DNA from: Crocodylus rhombifer
Lineage: Eukaryota > Chordata > Crocodylia > Crocodylidae
DNA length: 64,000 bases
Direction of reading: 5' to 3'
NCBI GenBank assembly: GCA_038503035.1
Contig: JAVSML010001163.1
Span: 62,001 to 126,000, forward strand
In this document: positions 60,003 to 64,000 of the stretch, piece by piece
Layout: each line of letters begins with the position of its first letter
How positions within the stretch are numbered: the stretch's first letter is position 1
Translations under genes and position numbers: made by a program
The notes under the pieces: generated by a model
Told to the model about the DNA's origin: nothing
Seen by the model: only the letters and a program-made list of their open reading frames with translations
Databases searched by the model: none

Positions 60003-63000
60003 CAGCACAAGGTGCACTTCGTTCTGGAGTTGTAACAGGGAAACAGTCAGTAAAACTCTGTGTTGCTCTCCATTACCTTAGCTTCCCTTTCTGTTTCTCC
60101 CATCGCCTCGTGAACCGTTTGGCAGCAGTTTGAAACTCTGGCAGACAGGAAACAAAAGCATCTAACAGGTGTCAGGCTTAGAAACCTCACTGAAGCCTCT
60201 CCAAGTAGCAATAGCTGGGTCGAAGCCACAGCTGGGAGAGCCAGTGACGGCAGAGAGCTAGCAGCAAGGCCACGCCTGATTTTTCCTAGCTGCAAACACA
60301 ATAGAGGCTTTGTTGAATGTTTGCATTGAAACAGAGGCTAAAATGTATTTGCAAAGAAGACCGGTTCTCTCTCTATCAGCAGTATGGTCACGGCCCCTTT
60401 ACCGCAGCATCTGAACAGCCCACAGGCTGCTCTCAGTTACAGAGATGAAAGACTTGCCCCTATCACCCAGGTCCTCCAAGGAGAGGCAGTGACTTGAATT
60501 CATTTTTGCCCCCCCAAGTCCTAACAACTGGATTGTCCTTCCTGGTCTGATTCCAGGTATGTCTACATCCGCAGGCTACTTTACATGGCTGAGGTTAATT
60601 TACCCTGGCCTATGATGAGCTCTGCACTGCAATAGCTAAAAAGGCAACCAGTAAAGTTGTCTCGGGTATCTGTGCTTTCACTTCTCTGACTGCACTGTGA
60701 ACATACTCTGGCTGTGTTGCATACATATAATGGAGGACAGAGTCTGGTCCTAACGTTACAGTGCCGAGAGCAATGCTGCTGAGTGTGTATTAGCCAAAAA
60801 AGAATCCATCTCCTTTTCCTAGAGTTATGGCCAATCTGCAAAACAAACAGGATGAAAATGTGCAGCACTAGCAGTTAGTTTTGATCCCGAAAGTAGAAAG
60901 ATCATGTTCCCAGTTCCCTAACTGGGCAGGTCTGATGGAGAAGAAGGTGCCAATTTTATAGAGCCCCTTTTCATGGCAGAGAAGCTCTTTAAACATATGG
61001 CCTTTGCTGTTTTACTAGGAAGAGCTGTATAATTCCTACTCCGATTTGCTGTTATGGCAAGGTGGGGGATGCAATCTGCTTCGTTCTCAGCTTGGAACAT
61101 ACGCCTTGGGAGGGTTTAAGCTTTTAAGCTTAAAAATGAGTTCCTGCTGTTCTGTTTCCTTTCTTTGCAGCATGTGTTGCACAGCTGGGACAGAGGCTGG
61201 AGCGATTACAAAAGCTGGGGAGGAAATTAAGGGTACGGCGGCGCTGTCTGCATAACCTTCGCCTGTTTGCCTCGATGATTTTCTAGATCAGCGGTCTCCT
61301 TCTAAAACAAACTCTGCTTCTTCACTAACCCTTCCTCCCCCTCCAAGGAACTGCACTGGAAAGCTTTTCCTTTGGCTGAGTATTTATATTATGGTAGGAC
61401 CCAAAGACCCTGGTTTGGCCAGGTTTCCATCACACAGACGGGGCAGAAAAATAATCTGCGCTCCGAAGGGTTTACAGTGTAAAGATCATAGGGGATGAGG
61501 ATGCAGCATCCAGATGAGTGTGGTGAAGATTTGGCACAGCTTCCTCAGTTACATGCATTAGATCACACTCCCCACCCAATGCTGGGAACAAAACCCAAGC
61601 ACTCTGCCTCCCAGCCCTTCCTTTGGTGCTTTCCCAGGCTCGCAGACCCCTCAGCATGAGGGGGGCAGCTCCTCCATCCTGCTGCTCCTAGTTGCCCTGC
61701 TCCCGGTTCTCACACGCATCGCCAAGGCTGAAGTCACCCACGATGCAAACACCAGCTGCTGCTCTGACGCTACCAACCTCGATTGCACTTGGCGCCGATT
61801 AATTCTGTTCGGAAGGCCTGGCGTTCAGCAATTGTCGCAATGTCACCTAAACTGGAGTAATTAAAAACCAGTGCCTGCCCATTCATACTAATGAACAACT
61901 TTCCTGCAAGACAGACCAGTGCCAGAGACTCCATGAAGTTCACCTGGGGTTTCACTATTTGCATTGCTCTTTTTTACAGCCCATGGTGGGCTGTTGTGTG
62001 CAATCTTGCGGGAGACAAAAGCCCCAGCTAGCCACCTCATGACTCACCTTATAAAATGATCTCAGGATTGTCTCATTTCAATGCTTTCTATTGAGAAATA
62101 ACCAGGCCCAATTTAGGCAGCCTCGTGGCTTTGTGTTTCCCATGTGCTGACAAGATGTTTTGAAGTCTTCGGCTGTGGGACATTTATGCACAAAATATTA
62201 TCAGCATTAACAACATCACTATGCTGTGCCTGGTTCCTGCGATCAGAGACGTGATGAAGAATGTCTTGCATGCAAAAGTTTGTCTACTTTTATCCTAATT
62301 ACAGAGTTGGGCCAGTAAAAGCTGTCCGCCTACGAAATCCTTGCCTCTCACACTATAAATAAGTCATTTACACAAAGATCCAGAAATAGTAAAACGAACA
62401 CATACCTGCCTCGTGGAATACCACCAGTACTTAGGATGACCAATCTCCTGCAAAACCTCTGAGAACAGTGGGAGTGTTTTTAAGCAAATGTTAGACCTAC
62501 TCCATGCTGCAACGGATGCCAGTGCAACTCTGTTATGTATTCCTACAGTATTATTGGTGAAATGTACCCCACACGCCAGCAGAAAGTCTGTACACTTTAT
62601 CCTCCTTAAAACCTCAAAATTGGGCTTGCCTGGCTCATAAATGAAGAATACAACTGTTGCTGATTTTCCCCTTCTGCTCTGGCTATTTCTTTTGCCACTT
62701 TTGTAGATTTTCATGACTCTACCCTTGCGCGTGAAGCTTTTGTGAGAATAAAGACTGAATAAAAAACCAAATGTACAGCTCCACTGGGCCTGACTTCACC
62801 AAATGTGAATTCAGCTTACCTTTAGGTTTAGACAGGATCCTACCTTTAGCAGCGTGTTAGACTAATGACCTCCTGAGGGCCCTCCTTTTCTATCTTTTAT
62901 ATTATTCCTGCAGATGGATGTTTTTGCTTAATGAGATTACTACTCATGTCTGATACCCTGTATATATAAGAGTATGTCTATAGTGATGGAAATTAATTCA

Positions 63001-63069
63001 CCTCTTTACTGAGTCCAACATTTTCTCTGCCCCAAAGAGCTGAGCTAGGTGCTAATGCATTTATTCATC
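60003..63069. other. Non-coding DNA, no gene seen
   Basis: Possible MITE fragments start at about 60553 (ggtatgtctacatcc) and 62970 (gtatgtctatagtg). One 116-residue minus-strand frame (62364-62714) has no motif I recognise. Confidence 0.5.
61380..61500 (-). mobile_element. L3/MIR-like tail
   Basis: The sequence tatttatattatggtaggac followed by ggggcagaaaaataatctgc and ggtttacagtgtaaagatca fits the inverted amniote repeat tail, diverged. Confidence 0.45.
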
Positions 63070-63780
63070 TTGTGAAACAGGAGCCTTGTGAATAGCCTGT
63101 GTGTTGTCCTACTGGAATCAAAGAAAGTACTGCTGGAGTAGCATTATTCAGCATTAGTAAGGACGTCAGAGTCCAGAATTCAATAAGACAATATGCAGCA
63201 GGACATCTCAGATGGGGATTATTAATGATGAGAAGAACGTATTTAGAGGGACAAGGGACTTGGCAGAGAAAGGCAGGGAAACTGTTCCAGCCAAAGTGTG
63301 GGAAGACAAAGGAAAAAGGAGATGAATTAAGAGGATCAAAGGGGCCAAGAGAAGTCAAAGAGGACAAGGGAACAGAAATGCAGGTATGGGCAAATTTTAT
63401 TGCACCTTAAAGGTGAGACCAACACGCTTGAATAGGAAACAGGATTCCAGAGGATGGATTCAAAGAGAAGGCTAATGGGATCAGAGCCATGGGAGGAGAG
63501 GGTGATTTTAACAGTCTGGTTATGAGAAAGGAGGGAAGACTGGAGAGAGCTGCAGTAATCCAGAGTTAACTGCGCGGGCACATGACTTCTAGCATCAGCA
63601 GGGAGCAGGATCTGCTGGTGGCAGAAGTCATGAGAGATGTGATATGGGAAGAGAAGACAGTGGCCTAAAGCGGCTATGAGACAGGAAGAGTGGTGGGGTT
63701 CATGCTTTCAGACCACTCCAGTTTACAAAGTGGAAGGACTCTGGGCTTCAGCCAAAGCCATGTGAAAGCCTGAATGATGC
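63070..63780. mobile_element. L3-like ancient LINE fragment
   Basis: Purine-rich stretches such as 'ggcagggaaactgttccag', 'ctgcagtaatccagagttaa' and 'gaccaacacgcttgaatagg' resemble the L3-type region at 21.5-22.2 kb. Assignment is from motif style only; frames through it are short. Confidence 0.45.
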
Positions 63781-64000
63781 TGATATTAGGGTCTCGGATG
63801 TCCACGCCAATAGAACAGCTGAGGGAACGTGGCTGGTTTGTATTTTCTAGTAATCGTCTTCACATTTTTTACTTCCATCCTCTGGAAATCTGGAGGACAG
63901 GCACCCAGTTCATAGAAATAATTATGCTTTGCATTTCTTTCCCTCTTTTGGGCTGGTTTGTTTGACTCACTGTTCCTGATATTGTGGGTCTCTAGCTATT

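Overview
This window looks like vertebrate nuclear DNA, most likely crocodilian. The base is a low density of coding sequence together with CR1 LINE copies whose 3' ends have the sauropsid form. Those copies read like crocodilian CR1, with a spacer resembling 'gcaggaaagagtactgggg' next to the terminal 'tcatagattcatag' repeats. Many short hAT-type DNA elements and old MIR/L3-like SINE and LINE fragments are also present. Species assignment is an inference; a turtle or a bird fits less well.

I can support only one protein-coding gene. It is a 94-residue single-pass membrane protein on the minus strand at 27603-27887 that I recognise as SMIM36. In mammals SMIM36 lies in a gene-poor stretch between MMD and TMEM100 (established knowledge, human 17q22), so the rest of the window would be the intergenic flanks of that locus. 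I recognise no exon of MMD, TMEM100 or HLF here. All other long reading frames fall in transposon cores, antisense to CR1, or in sequence with no recognisable domain.

Layout: 0-9 kb is mostly unique AT-rich DNA with one hAT element (917-1134), a GC-rich insert (4.25-4.64 kb) and a large terminal-inverted-repeat element (6.28-7.09 kb). 9-20 kb carries an hAT-like element with a perfect 21-bp hairpin (9.9 kb), a palindrome-rich element (13.3 kb) and a CR1 copy (16.8-17.6 kb). 20-26.3 kb is repeat-dense: CR1 tail, L3-like DNA, a composite repeat present twice in opposite orientation (22.0-22.4 and 24.3-24.7 kb), a second copy of the 6.3-kb element, and an hAT-like element of about 1.2 kb. 26.3-29.5 kb is the SMIM36 neighbourhood. 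30-38 kb holds three hAT elements with 8-bp target-site duplications, a sense CR1 fragment and MIR-like SINEs. One GC-rich family occurs at 36.3 and 44.0 kb in opposite orientation. 45-58 kb is mostly unique, with a quiet block at 53.8-54.5 kb that could be regulatory. 59.06-60.0 kb is a GC-rich fold-back element, and 63.0-63.8 kb is another L3-like stretch.

I see no bacterial-type system, CRISPR array, rRNA or functional tRNA. The interest lies in the structure and history of the mobile elements and in the small isolated membrane-protein gene.
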